NCBI RefSeq assembly: GCF_000316115.1
Contig: NZ_JH993797.1
Location: forward strand, 1,288,486 to 1,352,485
Origin: Leptolyngbya sp. PCC 7375
Lineage (GTDB): Bacteria > Cyanobacteriota > Cyanobacteriia > Phormidesmidales > Phormidesmidaceae
Reading direction: 5' to 3'
Length of the DNA: 64,000 nucleotides
In this document: piece after piece, positions 54,627-63,026 of the stretch
Layout of the letters: every line of letters starts with the position of its first letter
Position numbering within the stretch: the stretch's first letter is position 1
Position numbers and translations under genes: made by a program
The notes under the pieces: model-generated
What the model was told of the DNA's origin: nothing
Database searches by the model: none
Seen by the model: the letters and a program-made list of their open reading frames with translations, nothing else

Positions 54627-54966
54627 AGAACAACATTCAGAAGAGAGAATCAAGAGAATAAAGTGAGACTCTAGCATGAGCTTGAAGCTCCACGTAATCT
54701 GAAACACGGTTGCCCTAACGAATAAGCCATGCTCCTTTGTAAAAACTCTTGAGACAATGCAGTAGAGCACATACCCGAATCGCATTGACACCTCGGATAG
54801 TCGGTTAAATCCACTTTGTCCCTCATTAATTCTCAATCAAAAAGACATTCCCAATAACAAAGAAAAATCATCTTGACAAAAAGATGAGAGATTTATGTGG
54901 ATAGAAAATGAGAGACTCCTCGAAAAAATATGCCGAAATCCACTTGACACGTTCACGGCTTCATAG
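54627..54966 (+). ncRNA. Candidate bridge/seek RNA region at the IS110 right end
   Basis: The 340 bp after the transposase hold no gene but are kept almost unchanged in both copies. They contain small hairpins such as GAGCTTGAAGCTC (54677-54689) and CATCTTGACAAAAAGATG (54869-54886). In IS1111-type elements the guide RNA that pairs with target and donor lies in the right end. By analogy it should lie here. The exact ends and the pairing loops are not assigned. Confidence 0.4.
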
Positions 54967-54986
54967 TCGTTCACGGCTTCATAGTC
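54951..54986. repeat. 18-bp tandem duplication at the IS110 right end
   Basis: GTTCACGGCTTCATAGTC is present twice in a row (54951-54968 and 54969-54986). The first overlaps the right end of IS110 copy 2. Copy 1 has a single unit and then unrelated bases. The second unit is probably target DNA resembling the element's own end. Confidence 0.85.
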
Positions 54987-55219
54987 GTGAAGCTGAGCGG
55001 CGGCCAATATTTCTGCATCAATGCCTGTATGTAAATTCCGTCCGCTCCTGCGTAAGGTTATAAGGCAGGGCCAAGGGCATTGTTTATGTGCGCCTTAGAA
55101 TACATAAACTTCAAGTAATGTATAAGCACGGCGCGGTTTCCCAAATTTATTGGTGAGGTATTAGAAGTCACAGCAGAGACCGCACCCTACAGCTTGCTAG
55201 TTCTTCTTTATGGGCTATG

Positions 55220-55792
55220 TTAGCCTGCTTCATCACCACCATCGTCTTCTTGAGACTCTATAAGCTCTATCTCATCGAATCTCGATAGACGTTCAGTAAC
55301 TCTTTGCCTTATTGAAAAAACGGATGGAGCATTTTCTTGGCCTTTGTTGAGCGCATAAAGATTATCCTCTACTTCCCTAATAAAAGATCTTATGAGAGCG
55401 ACCCGACGCTTTGCACCTACAGCTTTAATATCAGGCCGATACCTCTGACGTATTAAGGAAGACAATAGAACCAGTACTCCTAATATGCCAACTACTTGCT
55501 TAGGTGCCGAGTCCTGAATAAATGACGAAGCAAGCAATCCACCAATGATGTATTGTCCGAAGGTTAGTAACGAATCAGACCAACTATTTAGACGTGCAAT
55601 AGACTCTTGACGTTGTAGCGAACTTCGAAGTTCATAAAGACGACAATCTCGAGCTAAGTCTTCAGTAGGCGCAGTTAGATCTAACTGAGAAGTTTTAGAC
55701 TCCTTTGTCCGTCTCTCACTAAAAGCCGAGACAACAGCAGCTAAAAATGTCGCTACTATGCCTGCTATTAAACCTAAAGTTTCAGCACCCAT
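55220..55792 (-). CDS. Integron cassette gene: small membrane protein of unknown function
   Basis: The 190-residue protein has three hydrophobic segments: TLGLIAGIVATFLAAVVSAF (residues 5-24), LLTFGQYIIGGLLASSFIQD (near 75-95) and VVGILGVLVLLSSLI (near 99-114). A charged helical tail follows (RVALIRSFIREVEDNLYALN), ending in an acidic run SQEDDGGDEAG. The layout is loosely like SLATT-type membrane effectors, but I do not recognise the family. It is transcribed away from the integron integrase and lies just beyond an attC site, the normal position and direction of a gene cassette. No second attC could be identified after its stop. Confidence 0.75.
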   Translation of the reverse strand: MGAETLGLIAGIVATFLAAVVSAFSERRTKESKTSQLDLTAPTEDLARDCRLYELRSSLQRQESIARLNSWSDSLLTFGQYIIGGLLASSFIQDSAPKQVVGILGVLVLLSSLIRQRYRPDIKAVGAKRRVALIRSFIREVEDNLYALNKGQENAPSVFSIRQRVTERLSRFDEIELIESQEDDGGDEAG

Positions 55793-55912
55793 AAAATTAC
55801 TTGTATTACAGAATTAAAGTCTGAATATACTAATAGCTTGCAGGATAGTTGCCATCATATCAAGTTCTATAGACCAGCTAACTATATATTCAGCGTCAGA
55901 GTCAGATCTGAC

Positions 55913-55999
55913 GGATAACGATTATAGTTGAGCCGCGAACGCCGCTTAGTCAGCGTCGTCGGGCTAACCGCGTTCGTCGGCTCCAACGAGTTGTTAAGT
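55913..55999 (-). other. attC recombination site of an integron
   Basis: On the minus strand the site runs from ACTTAAC (R'' box, consensus RYYYAAC) to GTTATCC (R' box). The inner arms TTGGAGCCGACGAACGC (55986-55970) and GCGTTCGCGGCTCAA (55942-55928) pair perfectly apart from two extra bases, G and A, on one side. Such extrahelical bases in an otherwise perfect stem are the hallmark of attC and set strand choice. The outer sequence TAACAACTCGTTGGAGCCGA closely follows the aadA1-type attC pattern. Total length is 87 bp. Confidence 0.9.
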
Positions 56000-56122
56000 C
56001 GTAGCGGGGATAACTCTCTTTTAGGCTTCCCAAGCACTAACAGATAACTGATATATAATACTTTTAGCCTCCTAGATAACATTTTTATCCGCTGCCGATT
56101 TAACTCTTTATTAGGGGGAAAC

Positions 56123-56215
56123 TTTCCACCTATTTGCCCAATATGGATGATTAGGTGGAAATACGTCAGCCTAATCGCCCAATAGGGGTGATTAGGTAGA
56201 AATTTTCAGTATAAT
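56123..56215. repeat. Direct and inverted repeats before intI; candidate attI and promoter
   Basis: Two 27-bp direct repeats starting GCCCAATA and ending GAAAT (56136-56162 and 56177-56203) differ at three positions and lie 41 bp apart. TTTCCACCTA (56123-56132) is inverted as TAGGTGGAAA (56152-56161). A TATAAT stands at 56210-56215, suited to the intI promoter. attI sites carry integrase-binding direct repeats in this position, so this is the best place for attI; the recombination point itself is not proven. Confidence 0.5.
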
Positions 56216-56288
56216 CATCCCTCCGATATTGGACTAAGGCTACTTAGGATTTATTTATCATCCGGTCCTCTATCCTGATTTCGTCCCA

Positions 56289-57257
56289 TTGCCTGAACCT
56301 CGTCCTAGAAAACTGCTTGACCAAGTACGTGATGCCATTCGGCTAAAGCATTATTCCTACCGAACCGAAGAAACCTATGTTCAATGGATTCGTCGCTATA
56401 TCCTTTTTCATAACAAGCGCCATCCCAAGGACATGGGTGTACCAGAAATTGAAGCATTTTTAACCCATTTGGCGGTTAACCAGCATGTCGCTGCCGCCAC
56501 ACAAAATCAAGCCCTTAGCGCATTGCTTTTTCTATATCGACAGGTGCTTGAATACCCTTTGGATGGCAGGATTGATGCCATCAGAGCTAAACGTTCATAC
56601 AAGTTGCCAACTGTCCTAACGCCGGATGAGGTGAAAGCTGTCATTCAAGTGATGTCAGGAGTTCACCGCCTAATTGTGCAAATACTTTACGGTAGTGGAT
56701 TGCGTTTACGAGAGGCAATGACGCTACGGATTAAAGATCTAGATTTTTCCCAACACCAAATCGTTGTCAGAAATGCCAAAGGCGACGACAGTCGAGTAAC
56801 CATGTTGCCTACACGTTTGGTAGAGCCTTTGCAAGACCATTTAAAGGGAGTTAAACGCCTTCACCATCAGGACTTAGATCAAGGCTATGGAGCCGTCATC
56901 TTGCCTTTTGCGTTGGCCAGGAAGTATCCCAATGCCAATCGTCAATGGATTTGGCAATTCGTCTTTCCATCCTCTAAACGCTCTTGTGATCCGCGTAGTG
57001 GAGCCATTATTCGTTACCATCTCCATGAAAGTGGCTTACAAAAAGCAATCAAACGAGCTGTTAGAACCACAGGTCTGCAGAAGCGCGTCGGTTGTCATAC
57101 GTTTCGTCATAGTTTTGCCACCCATTTGCTACAGAATGGCTATGACATTCGCACCATTCAAGAGTTGCTTGGCCATAAGAACGTTAAGACCACAATGATT
57201 TATACCCACGTGCTAAATCGCGGTGGACGGGGTGTGCGGAGTCCATTGGATGCTTAA
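56289..57257 (+). CDS. intI: Integron integrase
   Basis: The 322-residue tyrosine recombinase begins with the SAM-like N-terminal domain ([40 protein letters not shown]). Catalytic residues are all present: R in [11 protein letters not shown] in [13 protein letters not shown] in [17 protein letters not shown] in LLGHKN and Y in [13 protein letters not shown]. It has the extra integron-specific segment between motifs ([33 protein letters not shown]), which sets IntI apart from XerC/D. The ending RGVRSPLDA is also typical. The start is TTG 56289, consistent with IntI N-termini; no ATG fits. It is divergent from the cassette gene, as in known integrons. Confidence 0.95.
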   Translation: MPEPRPRKLLDQVRDAIRLKHYSYRTEETYVQWIRRYILFHNKRHPKDMGVPEIEAFLTHLAVNQHVAAATQNQALSALLFLYRQVLEYPLDGRIDAIRAKRSYKLPTVLTPDEVKAVIQVMSGVHRLIVQILYGSGLRLREAMTLRIKDLDFSQHQIVVRNAKGDDSRVTMLPTRLVEPLQDHLKGVKRLHHQDLDQGYGAVILPFALARKYPNANRQWIWQFVFPSSKRSCDPRSGAIIRYHLHESGLQKAIKRAVRTTGLQKRVGCHTFRHSFATHLLQNGYDIRTIQELLGHKNVKTTMIYTHVLNRGGRGVRSPLDA

Positions 57258-57296
57258 TCAACAGACAAGGCTTCAACTTAATGCGTTTTGCGATCG

Positions 57297-57372
57297 CAGC
57301 TTTTAACGGTCCATACAGCTTTTAACGGTCCATACAGCTTTTAACGGTCCATACAGCTTTTAACAGTCCATT
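57297..57372. repeat. 19-bp tandem repeat, four copies, after intI
   Basis: CAGCTTTTAACGGTCCATA is repeated at 57297, 57316 and 57335 without change and at 57354 with two changes. It lies between the ends of the convergent intI and RND pump genes. No function is evident. Confidence 0.9.
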
Positions 57373-57428
57373 ACGCACCAAGTTTAGAGACTCGCTGAGG
57401 GTCTGTATACGCCTTCATGTCAGGATAG

Positions 57429-60400
57429 CTATAAAACAGCTTTGGAATTGTTTGGTGTGAGCTGTAAGTAAAGTCCTGGCACCAACAACAACGCAATCAA
57501 CGTCGCCGACAACAACCCAAAAATAATCGCCATACACAGCGGGAACCACTGAGCATCACTCAGCGCCAACGGCAACAGACCAATGATAGTGGTAATCGAT
57601 GTGGTCAAAATTGGTCGTAGTCGATCGCTGGCCCCTGCCGCTGCCGCATGACGTACATCCAGCCCCTCTTTGCGTCGCTCGTTCATCGTCTCCACCATGA
57701 CAATGGCATCATTCACCACAATTCCTACTAGCGCAATCACACCAATCATGGCCGGGAAGGAGAACGATAGCCTCAACAAGAAGAACCCAAACAAGGTACC
57801 AATTAAGGCAAAGGGAATGGTGAGAATAATAATCAACGGCTGAGTGTAGGAACCAAACTGCAACACCAGCACCGCAAACACCAAGAAGATGGCCACCACC
57901 AGCATCTGACCCGCAGAACCAAAGGTCTCACTGCTGGTATCCGCATCGCCACCAAAACGATAGCTATATCCCCGAGGCCAGCGATCAGGATTACCGTCAT
58001 CGCTCAGGTTATACTGCATTGCCTCTAGCTTCGGTGTTAGCTCAGCCAAGATTTGGGAGTCATAGAAGTCCTGCCCAGGGATCACCTTTGCCAGCACCGT
58101 TACACTGCGCTGAGTATCACGGTGGGTGATCGCCAGGGGCACAGCGCCTGGCACTTCTTCTAACAGGGCATCGGGCGATATGGCTTCACCGTCTGAGTTG
58201 ATAAACCGCATCGTGGCAAATTCATCCAGGCGAGAAGGCCCACCAATCCGACCCTGCTGAGATGGCCATTGGCTACTTAGGCGAATTTCAAGATCCTCTT
58301 CACCGCTGCCAATGGAGAAGTCACCCACATCGTTATCGATCATCAGATAACGCCCCTGCAAACCCACTTCATCCTGGCTGATGCCATAAAAGTTAAGAGA
58401 CTCCCGCTTAGGCACAAGCTTATAATCTTCTCGCAAATTACCCAGGTCATCACGCACATCCATGGTGCCTGGGATTTCTCGCAGGGACTGTTGCACTTCA
58501 CTGGAGATTTCCCTCAGGGTTTGCAAGTCGTCGCCAAAAATCTCGATTTGAATCGGATCAGACCCACCACCAGATAGTGGAAATCCTGTACTCAATACAG
58601 CCCCTGGGTAGTTACGGATAATCTCTTTTTCTAGTTGAACTTTGAGGTCGTACGCATATTTAAAAGAATCTCGTTCCCGCTGGTTACGATCCACCAAGAC
58701 TGCCGACAGACCGACAAAATAATCGGCATTGCCCGGTTTGATTTCGCTGGTAGCCACCAGGTTACTGCGCTGTCCCACCAGCTTCACCACACTCTTAAAG
58801 ACTTTCTCGCCATTGGGGTCACTGTAGTTGCGTACGACTTCACCCATGCGATCGGCCACCTCTTGAGAGGTTTCTAGGGTGGCGGCTGGGGGCAGTTCCA
58901 CATTGAGGCTGAGTTTATTGTCGTCGCTAACGGCAAACAGAGAACTGGGTAGCTGGCTAAATAAAAGAATGGCACAGACAAACAGCGCGATCGCACTTGC
59001 TGTCCACAGACGAGCCACATGACGATTGGGAATGGTCATGCGTAAACTCCAGTGGGAAAACTTTTCAGATGCAGCTTCTGTTAGACGGTCGACGTAGGTT
59101 TTAGACTCGCCGCTGCCCCCTTGATTATCGAGCAGAAATCTGGATAAGGGAATCACTGCCAACAGGGCCAGCGCATAGCTCATCACTAAACAGGTAATGG
59201 CACTAATGGGAATCAGCCGAATATACTTACCCAGGGTGCCGGAGATGGCCATCAGCGGAGCCATGGCCAAAATGGTGGTGAGCTGTCCGGTAAAGGCAGG
59301 CGATGCATAGGTTCGCACAGTTTTTATGGCCGCTTTAGGAAAGCTCAAACCTTGTACAAAAATGCCATCGTGCAAACCCTCTAGCATGAGAATAAATACA
59401 TCCACCAAGAGTCCCAGGGCCAGGATCATCCCCACGGTGACCATGGTGTTGAGGGTGTAGCCCAGCATCCAGAGGATGAACAACACCCCGGCAAAGGTCA
59501 TGGGAATCGCTATGCCTGCAATCAGTGCCTCTCGCCAGGTGAGGGCAACAAACAAAATTGCAAAGACTAACAGCGATGCTTGCAGTACGTTACGACCCAA
59601 ATTTGCTAAATCGCTGCGAATGGTATCGGCATCATTGGTGAGCACCTGATAATCCATGCCATGGAGCCAGATACTGGGATCATTTTTCACCAGCTCCATT
59701 TCTGCCAGGACGTCTTCGATTACCTGAATGGTGTCACTCCCGGCAACTTTGACCACCTCCAGGTTGATGGTGGGGCTAAACTCACTCCCTTCCCAGCTTA
59801 AAAAGGCCCGTTGGGTTTCCCGCTCCAGTCCCTGGTAGACGTCGGCCACCTCCGACAGTAAGATCACCCGATTTTCATCCAAGCGGGTTACGGGCAAATT
59901 CTTTAAATCTTCCAGGGTGCGAAAACGACCGTATAGACGCACCTGGGCCCCAATTTCATCATCACGCACCAGGTCCCAGGAGCGGTCAATATTGCCCCCC
60001 TGGATGGCATCGCGCACCTGGGTGGCCGCAATCCCCAAGGTGGTCAACCGGCTGGGAATCATTTGTACATGGATCACTTCGTCGCGCTGGCCGCCTAGAT
60101 TTACCTCTCGTACGTTTTGAACAGATTCTAGACGTTCTTGTAAATCTTCTGAAGCCTGACTGAGTAAGCCAATGTCCAACCCCTCTCCGGTTAGCGCCAG
60201 GGTGAGAACGGGTGAATCCTGCTGGGATAGCTGTTCAAAATCTGGCTTTTCACGTCCGGTGGATTCTTCAGGGAGTTCTGTCTCAGCGTCATCGACTTTA
60301 CCCCGCAGTTCTTGAATGGATTCTGCAACGGGGGATTCTGCCTTAAAGGCAACATTAATAATTGAAAATGAATTGAAGGTGGCACTGGTAAAGTCATCCA

Positions 60401-60689
60401 GACCTTGAAGACTTTTGATTTCTTCTTCTAGTTTGTCTGTGACCTGATTTTCGATGGTCTCGGCATCGGTTCCACCCCAGGTGGTGGTGATCATGGCCCG
60501 GGCAATTTTAATTTCGGGATCACCCTCTTTCACCATGGAGAAATAGCCCATCAGCCCCCCCATCAGCAGCATAAAGCAGAGGAGAATGGCAAAGATCTGT
60601 TGAGTAAAGAAGAACTCCATCCAAGCCGGGACGGCAGTCGCTCCCTTCTCAGTTTCAGGCGCGGTATTAACGCGCTCGTCAATTTGCAT
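57429..60689 (-). CDS. RND efflux pump, second system
   Basis: The 1,086-residue pump has the twelve-helix RND plan, starting AWMEFFFTQQIFAILLCFML and KEGDPEIKIARAMITTTWGG. It differs from the AcrB-like pump at 27167: helix 4 has a single aspartate (LALGLLVDVFILMLEGLHDG), and helix 10 has VGIVVNDAIVMVETMNERRK with no lysine, so the proton path is not the standard D-D-K. It belongs to a less studied RND branch near the MdtBC/multidrug groups. It starts 5 bp after its adaptor gene stop and is clearly co-transcribed. Substrate unknown; no outer-membrane channel gene follows. Confidence 0.93.
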   Translation of the reverse strand: MQIDERVNTAPETEKGATAVPAWMEFFFTQQIFAILLCFMLLMGGLMGYFSMVKEGDPEIKIARAMITTTWGGTDAETIENQVTDKLEEEIKSLQGLDDFTSATFNSFSIINVAFKAESPVAESIQELRGKVDDAETELPEESTGREKPDFEQLSQQDSPVLTLALTGEGLDIGLLSQASEDLQERLESVQNVREVNLGGQRDEVIHVQMIPSRLTTLGIAATQVRDAIQGGNIDRSWDLVRDDEIGAQVRLYGRFRTLEDLKNLPVTRLDENRVILLSEVADVYQGLERETQRAFLSWEGSEFSPTINLEVVKVAGSDTIQVIEDVLAEMELVKNDPSIWLHGMDYQVLTNDADTIRSDLANLGRNVLQASLLVFAILFVALTWREALIAGIAIPMTFAGVLFILWMLGYTLNTMVTVGMILALGLLVDVFILMLEGLHDGIFVQGLSFPKAAIKTVRTYASPAFTGQLTTILAMAPLMAISGTLGKYIRLIPISAITCLVMSYALALLAVIPLSRFLLDNQGGSGESKTYVDRLTEAASEKFSHWSLRMTIPNRHVARLWTASAIALFVCAILLFSQLPSSLFAVSDDNKLSLNVELPPAATLETSQEVADRMGEVVRNYSDPNGEKVFKSVVKLVGQRSNLVATSEIKPGNADYFVGLSAVLVDRNQRERDSFKYAYDLKVQLEKEIIRNYPGAVLSTGFPLSGGGSDPIQIEIFGDDLQTLREISSEVQQSLREIPGTMDVRDDLGNLREDYKLVPKRESLNFYGISQDEVGLQGRYLMIDNDVGDFSIGSGEEDLEIRLSSQWPSQQGRIGGPSRLDEFATMRFINSDGEAISPDALLEEVPGAVPLAITHRDTQRSVTVLAKVIPGQDFYDSQILAELTPKLEAMQYNLSDDGNPDRWPRGYSYRFGGDADTSSETFGSAGQMLVVAIFLVFAVLVLQFGSYTQPLIIILTIPFALIGTLFGFFLLRLSFSFPAMIGVIALVGIVVNDAIVMVETMNERRKEGLDVRHAAAAGASDRLRPILTTSITTIIGLLPLALSDAQWFPLCMAIIFGLLSATLIALLLVPGLYLQLTPNNSKAVL

Positions 60690-60694
60690 AGTGC

Positions 60695-62200
60695 TTAATT
60701 TCGGTCAACAATCTCGACGGGGGTGCCATCTACCAGACGGTTTTGGCCTTCGATGACCACCAGCTCACCGGGTTCAACACCGGAGAGAATTTCTACGCCA
60801 GATAATCCCCTAATTCCGCCGGTCACTCGTCGCTGTTGGACGGTGCCGTCAGTTTCGTTGACCACAAAGGCATAATATCGCTGATTTCTGGAGACTAGAG
60901 CCCCGAGGGGCAAAACCACGGCATCGTTATCGCGAGCCACTTCAATCCATACATAAACCCGGCCCCCTACCTTTAAATTACCGACCTGTTCCAGGTTTCG
61001 AATCGTGATTTCAGTGCCGCGACTGCCGGGTGTTTGGGAGGGGCTAACCGCAAATACTTGACCACCACTGCCCCGCTGTCTAGCAATATCAAGTAATCCC
61101 TGGGAGTTAGCTCCAGCTGCCTGCAGCGCGCTGACCTCTTCTTCTAAGACAACATAGGCTCGCTGACCTGGCTTAATCTCTCCGGCTTCCCCTGCCTGTA
61201 GTTCGATCTCCACTTCAAAGGATTGAGGATCAACCACCACGATTGGGGCGGACTCAATCAAATCTTGGGGGCTGCTTGTATTGAGATATTGGGTGCTCCA
61301 ATACTCCCCTTCTCGAATATTGATATAAGCCACCACTCCATCTAATGGAGAGACCAACTGCGTATCTTCTAGGTCAACGGCACTTTGATTAAGGCGAGCC
61401 ACTGATGCACTCACCCCTGCTTCGGAAGAGCGAATGCTCTCGTCGGCAGAGCGGACATCTTGCTCAGCGGTCTTCAGGGCGGCGGCGGCCTGGTCTACTC
61501 GGTTGATGTAGGCGTCGCGATCGCTTTCCGAGACCGCCCCCTGTTCAAATAAATTCTCATAACGCCGTAACTCAGTCTCAGCTAGAGCCAGGTCCGACTT
61601 GGCTTTTTCTAGATTCGCCTGGGATTGCAATAAACTGGCTCTGGACTGGTTTAGTTGAGTTTCCGAAACCTGAATATCAGCCTCAGCTGTGGCGATGCTA
61701 GATTCCTGTCTGCGGGCATCAATGGTTGCCAGCAGCTGCCCCTGAGAGACAAAATCTCCTTCCCGCAGTTCGACTCCATCGACCTTAGCCACATAAATAA
61801 TGTCACCACTGGCCTGAAAGTTAAGTATCCGCCGTCGGACTGGCCAAACGGAACCTTCATCAAACACCCATCCCTGAATTGGCCCTTTTTGCGCCCTGAG
61901 CACCCTTATTGGTAAACGGGCTTGATTGGTTGCATCGTCTGTTTCTTCTAATGGGGGAGCGGCTGTCAATGTTTGATAGGCTTTTACACCCACAAATCCC
62001 GCTACCACTAACATAGCCAAAGCAACGGCTGGCCAGAGCGGTTTCTTAGACTTACTGCGCCATTTTGGCAAAGCACTGGACTGAGAAGCCGTATCTGTAG
62101 ATGGGGGAGGCGTTTCGACTGCCGTCTCTACATTAGTATTTGATGAAGTATTTGATGACTGCTCAATCGGCGGTTGAGGGCTGATACCGTCAGAGGACAT
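60695..62200 (-). CDS. RND efflux periplasmic adaptor, second system
   Basis: The 501-residue membrane fusion protein has an N-terminal P/S/T-rich cytosolic part, an anchor (PLWPAVALAMLVVAGFVGVK), lipoyl halves (AKVDGVELREGDFVSQGQLL; SPLDGVVAYINIREGEYW) and an unusually long coiled hairpin between them (QESSIATAEADIQVSETQLN through GAVSESDRDAYINRVDQAAA). The beta-barrel and membrane-proximal domains follow. It is the first gene of the operon with the RND pump. Start ATG 62200. The adaptor sequence is not close to the one at 24908, so the two systems are not recent duplicates. Confidence 0.92.
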   Translation of the reverse strand: MSSDGISPQPPIEQSSNTSSNTNVETAVETPPPSTDTASQSSALPKWRSKSKKPLWPAVALAMLVVAGFVGVKAYQTLTAAPPLEETDDATNQARLPIRVLRAQKGPIQGWVFDEGSVWPVRRRILNFQASGDIIYVAKVDGVELREGDFVSQGQLLATIDARRQESSIATAEADIQVSETQLNQSRASLLQSQANLEKAKSDLALAETELRRYENLFEQGAVSESDRDAYINRVDQAAAALKTAEQDVRSADESIRSSEAGVSASVARLNQSAVDLEDTQLVSPLDGVVAYINIREGEYWSTQYLNTSSPQDLIESAPIVVVDPQSFEVEIELQAGEAGEIKPGQRAYVVLEEEVSALQAAGANSQGLLDIARQRGSGGQVFAVSPSQTPGSRGTEITIRNLEQVGNLKVGGRVYVWIEVARDNDAVVLPLGALVSRNQRYYAFVVNETDGTVQQRRVTGGIRGLSGVEILSGVEPGELVVIEGQNRLVDGTPVEIVDRN

Positions 62201-62363
62201 AGAGTAGGTAGTTGCAAAACTGTAACTATGAAACGTCCCAGATTAGATTTGCCTAATGTTGCCAAATAAATTTACTGAATGCTAGCCAACAAAGCACAAG
62301 TACACAGAGTTTAACATCTGATTTTCAGGTCACCTAATGTCATGTTTTATCGTATTGACTATG

Positions 62364-63026
62364 TTAATTGGAGCGGTGACTGAGATAGCTGCCGATCAGA
62401 ATAGCAATAAAAATAGAAGAGTACATCTGACCTATAATAGCTTCCAAATTTGTTAATACTTGGGCAACTTCACTTAAAGGCACAATATCGCCATATCCCA
62501 AAGTAGTCAGCGTGGTAAAACTAAAATGTATTGTTCTGAGATAAGAGTCTACTCGTACAAGCGGTTGGGAGAAGGCATTAGCATCTAAAGTGTTCACAAT
62601 GCCATACAACAACGCCCAGACAAACCCAATCAGTAAATAAACACTAATACCACCTCGCACAATATCTACGGTAACTTCAGGCGTAGTAAAGATATCTCGG
62701 CCAATCCAGTAGGCGGCTCCTGCTAAGTAAATGGCAAAAACAATTTGAGATATGAGGCTAAATGTTTGATTCAGATAAAAGCCCCCGTTTAGGCTAGAAA
62801 TGACTTCTAAACAGAAGGCAATAATTGCGATCGCGCCATAAATGGTCAATAACTTTCGAGGTAGTGGAAAGCTGCTGATAATCAGCATAATCGTATACAA
62901 CAGCAACGAAATCAGGAAAATATTACCAATCCCAGCCTGTAAAAATGGCGACACCACAAAGGTTATCGCCAGTACAATTAGCAACTGTCGATATTTTTGC
63001 TTTTTGTTTTCTTGAAGAGATTTCAT
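62364..63026 (-). CDS. Voltage-independent potassium channel-like protein
   Basis: The 220-residue protein has four hydrophobic segments, then a pore module: a transmembrane helix VYLLIGFVWALLYGIVNTLD, the pore loop FSFTTLTTLGYGDIVPLSEV with the TLGYGD selectivity filter, and a last helix GQMYSSIFIAILIGSYLSHR. This is the Ion_trans_2 plan of bacterial K+ channels. There is no voltage-sensor arginine row and no RCK domain. I chose ATG 63026 (MKSLQENKKQ) over ATG 63035. It stands alone downstream of nothing related. Confidence 0.88.
   Translation of the reverse strand: MKSLQENKKQKYRQLLIVLAITFVVSPFLQAGIGNIFLISLLLYTIMLIISSFPLPRKLLTIYGAIAIIAFCLEVISSLNGGFYLNQTFSLISQIVFAIYLAGAAYWIGRDIFTTPEVTVDIVRGGISVYLLIGFVWALLYGIVNTLDANAFSQPLVRVDSYLRTIHFSFTTLTTLGYGDIVPLSEVAQVLTNLEAIIGQMYSSIFIAILIGSYLSHRSN

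Larger units (their letters stand above)
53511..54966 (+). mobile_element. IS110-family element, copy 2 (intact)
   Basis: The 1,456-bp element starts at TAAAGAATCT and ends at GGCTTCATAG, as does copy 1. The left flank ends GGCTTCA, the same bases as the right end, and the right end is repeated once more after it (54951-54986). The transposase is full length. The non-coding part is short on the left (69 bp) and long on the right (340 bp), like IS1111-type members of the family. It lies 250 bp from the last cassette of the integron. Confidence 0.92.

Noticed and set aside
54967..55219. A second attC after the cassette gene
   Set aside because: Short inverted repeats exist (GTTTATGT/ACATAAAC), but no R-box pair with an attC-like stem could be assembled.
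55882..56082. 66-residue minus-strand frame across the attC site
   Set aside because: Much of it is translation of the attC itself (LNNSLEPT), a known artefact at cassette ends. A very short cassette product cannot be excluded.
56123..56203. CRISPR-like repeats
   Set aside because: Only two similar units with a 14-bp gap, no further units and no cas genes; their position before intI suggests attI or regulation instead.
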